Below, piece after piece: positions 50,511 to 51,584 of a DNA stretch of 51,584 nt. Position 1 is the first letter of the stretch. The number at the start of each line of letters is the position of its first letter. The notes beneath the pieces were generated by a model. It made no database searches, was not told the origin of the DNA, and saw only the letters and a list, made by a program, of their open reading frames with translations. Source of the DNA: Paenibacillus cymbidii (GTDB lineage: Bacteria > Bacillota > Bacilli > Paenibacillales > NBRC-103111); contig NZ_SHLX01000050.1 of assembly GCF_004764705.1 (NCBI RefSeq), positions 1 through 51,584 of the forward strand, written 5' to 3'. The translations under genes and the position numbers were made by a program.

Positions 50511-51332
50511 GTGACGTTCCGCAAGCTTCATCTCCCGGCGCATGGCGTGCATTTATACGAAAGCAAACATGCGGAAGGCGATATCGTCGACATGCATCAT
50601 CACGATATTCATCAGCTGCTGTACGGCCTCGAAGGCGAAGGCCAACTGACGCTGAACGGCGTCCCGCACGCTTTTGGCCAGGATATCGCCGCCTTGATCG
50701 TACCTTACGCCGAGCATGCGATTGTAACCGGCTCCAAGCTGACGCTGCTCGTACTGGCGTTTCACCGCGCCAGCTTCGACGCGTTCGCCCAAGAGGAGCT
50801 GCTCGCCAAAACATTCGGCTCCTCCTCCCTGCTGCGCCCGAACGCCTTCTCCGGCGGCGAGCTGCGCCGGCTGCTGCGCAAAATGCTCTACGAGCAGTCG
50901 CTCCCCGACGCGCTTGGCGCCTACGCGATGAAGCTGCACCTGCATGAGCTGCTGCTCGAGCTCGTCCGTTCGCGCCGGCTGCCGCAGGCGGCGGACGCCA
51001 ACTCGCTGCGCGCCGAACGAATCCGCTTCTACATCGACACCCACTTTTTCGAGCCGATCACGACGAACGATCTCGCTGCCCGCATGGGGATCACCGCCCG
51101 CCATGTCAGCTCGATCTTCAAGGAGCAGTACGGCCAGACGCCGAGCCAGTATTTGACCGAGGTGCGCATCGGCATTGCCTCGCGGCTGCTGCTCGAAACG
51201 GATAAGGACATCGTCTCGATCTGCTTCGAAGTCGGGTATGAAACGTTGTCCGCCTTCTACCGCTCGTTCAAAACGATCGTCGGCACCTCCCCGCACCAGT
51301 TCCGCCAATCCGCGCAACAGCGGGGGGAGTGA
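50511..51332 (+). CDS. AraC-family transcriptional regulator with cupin sensor
   Basis: 273 residues from GTG at 50511 (GGAGG about 7 nt upstream). The N-terminal cupin-like domain has MHHHDIHQLLYGLEGEGQLTLNG. The C-terminal double helix-turn-helix is FEPITTNDLAARMGITARHVSSIFKEQYGQTPSQYL and CFEVGYETLSAFYRSFKTIVGTSPHQFR. It has its own promoter. Its position just after the sugar-oxidoreductase/DUF993/isomerase genes suggests it controls them. A hairpin repeat lies after its stop. Confidence 0.9.
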   Translation: MTFRKLHLPAHGVHLYESKHAEGDIVDMHHHDIHQLLYGLEGEGQLTLNGVPHAFGQDIAALIVPYAEHAIVTGSKLTLLVLAFHRASFDAFAQEELLAKTFGSSSLLRPNAFSGGELRRLLRKMLYEQSLPDALGAYAMKLHLHELLLELVRSRRLPQAADANSLRAERIRFYIDTHFFEPITTNDLAARMGITARHVSSIFKEQYGQTPSQYLTEVRIGIASRLLLETDKDIVSICFEVGYETLSAFYRSFKTIVGTSPHQFRQSAQQRGE

Positions 51333-51377
51333 TTGCACGTGCTCCGCAGGCCGGATACACGCCGGCCGTCCCGGTCT

Positions 51378-51462
51378 ACTGCAAGGCTGAAATCAGCCTT
51401 ATTTCGTCCGCCACTCGCCGAAACGCCACTGCAAGGCTGAAATCAGCCTTATTTCGTCCGCC
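51378..51462. repeat. Two 35-bp direct repeats, each with a hairpin
   Basis: The same 35 bp occur at 51378-51412 and 51428-51462 (period 50 bp), each containing AAGGCTG-AAAT-CAGCCTT followed by ATTTCG. The second copy ends where the IS-like sequence begins. Possible terminators after the AraC gene, or part of a local repeat family cut by the insertion. Confidence 0.8.
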
Positions 51463-51465
51463 GTG

Positions 51466-51584
51466 AATTTAGACTAGAAAGTAGACACACTGTAACAGCG
51501 ACCTGATACAATACAAACAAACGAAAGGTCGAGGTGTGTCATGGGAAATATCCGCCAACATTTTGATGAGGAGTTCAAACGCCA
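51466..51584 (+). mobile_element. Left end of an IS3-like insertion sequence (continues past the window)
   Basis: The segment TAGACTAGAAAGTAGACACA resembles IS3-family terminal repeats that end in TGACAC/AGACAC. TGATACAAT could be an extended -10, and a transposase start follows. The precise end (about 51463-51471) cannot be fixed without the right end. Confidence 0.6.
51541..51584 (+). CDS. Transposase OrfA-like, N-terminal fragment (cut by the window end)
   Basis: The first 14 codons give MGNIRQHFDEEFKR, the usual opening of IS3-family OrfA helix-turn-helix proteins (M-G-N-x-R-x-x-x-x-E-E-F-K). ATG at 51541, preceded by GAGGTGTGTC. The rest lies outside the window. Confidence 0.7.
   Translation, partial: MGNIRQHFDEEFKR

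Noticed and set aside
1..51584. tRNA or rRNA genes
   Set aside because: No cloverleaf with GGTTCRANNCC-type arms or rRNA-like stretch was recognised by eye in the intergenic regions.

Overview
The window looks like chromosome from a high-GC, endospore-forming-type Bacillota of the Paenibacillaceae, perhaps close to Cohnella or Paenibacillus; the genus is an inference. The signs are GGAGG-type ribosome binding sites with frequent GTG/TTG starts, purine riboswitches, YesM/YesN regulators with LplB/YtcP-type sugar transport, YerC and RlmCD. Gene order also follows the Bacillus subtilis stretch yeaC-yeaD-yebA ... guaA-pbuG ... purE-purD ... yerC ... yerQ-yefA. Most genes are on the minus strand.

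Bases 1-1840 are clearly AT-rich compared with the rest. They hold a broken replication-relaxation family gene and an unrecognised 250-residue ORF, and look like a remnant of a plasmid or integrated element. Then come rlmCD, dagK, a sirohydrochlorin chelatase and yerC (all minus). A short plus-strand group follows: a YqfQ-like protein, a TseB-like membrane protein and a 38-residue membrane peptide.

Bases 7449-21692 are a complete purine operon, purE-K-B-C-S-Q-L-F-M-N-(AICAR transformylase)-(IMP cyclohydrolase)-purD. The usual bifunctional PurH is absent. In its place are a stand-alone AICAR transformylase and a separate PurO-type IMP cyclohydrolase, both of the type I associate with Clostridia. 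The operon has a good promoter, a PurBox-like inverted pair just upstream of it and a guanine-class riboswitch in the leader. Together with guaA and a second riboswitch ahead of a PbuG-like permease, this makes a coherent purine synthesis and salvage locus.

Two accessory blocks interrupt the conserved order. Between pbuG and guaA lies an OmpR-type two-component system plus an ABC transporter (24414-29969), with a BceR-like TTACA-N4-TGTAA site before the transporter. Between guaA and the moxR-DUF58-transglutaminase operon lies a sugar-use block: a GH39-like glycosidase, YesN/YesM regulators, and a binding lipoprotein divergent from two permeases, with paired TTAA-core boxes in the shared control region. 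To the right (46828-51332) is a sugar module made of a Gfo/Idh/MocA oxidoreductase, a DUF993 aldolase-like protein, an isomerase/epimerase-like TIM barrel and an AraC regulator. The window ends inside an IS3-like element.

Intergenic DNA is rich in small repeats: three copies of a four-hairpin element of about 190 bp in the same order and orientation, two copies and one collapsed remnant of a MITE-like element of about 166 bp whose terminal CTAG supplies neighbouring stop codons, and a separate inverted-repeat cluster near 50.2 kb.
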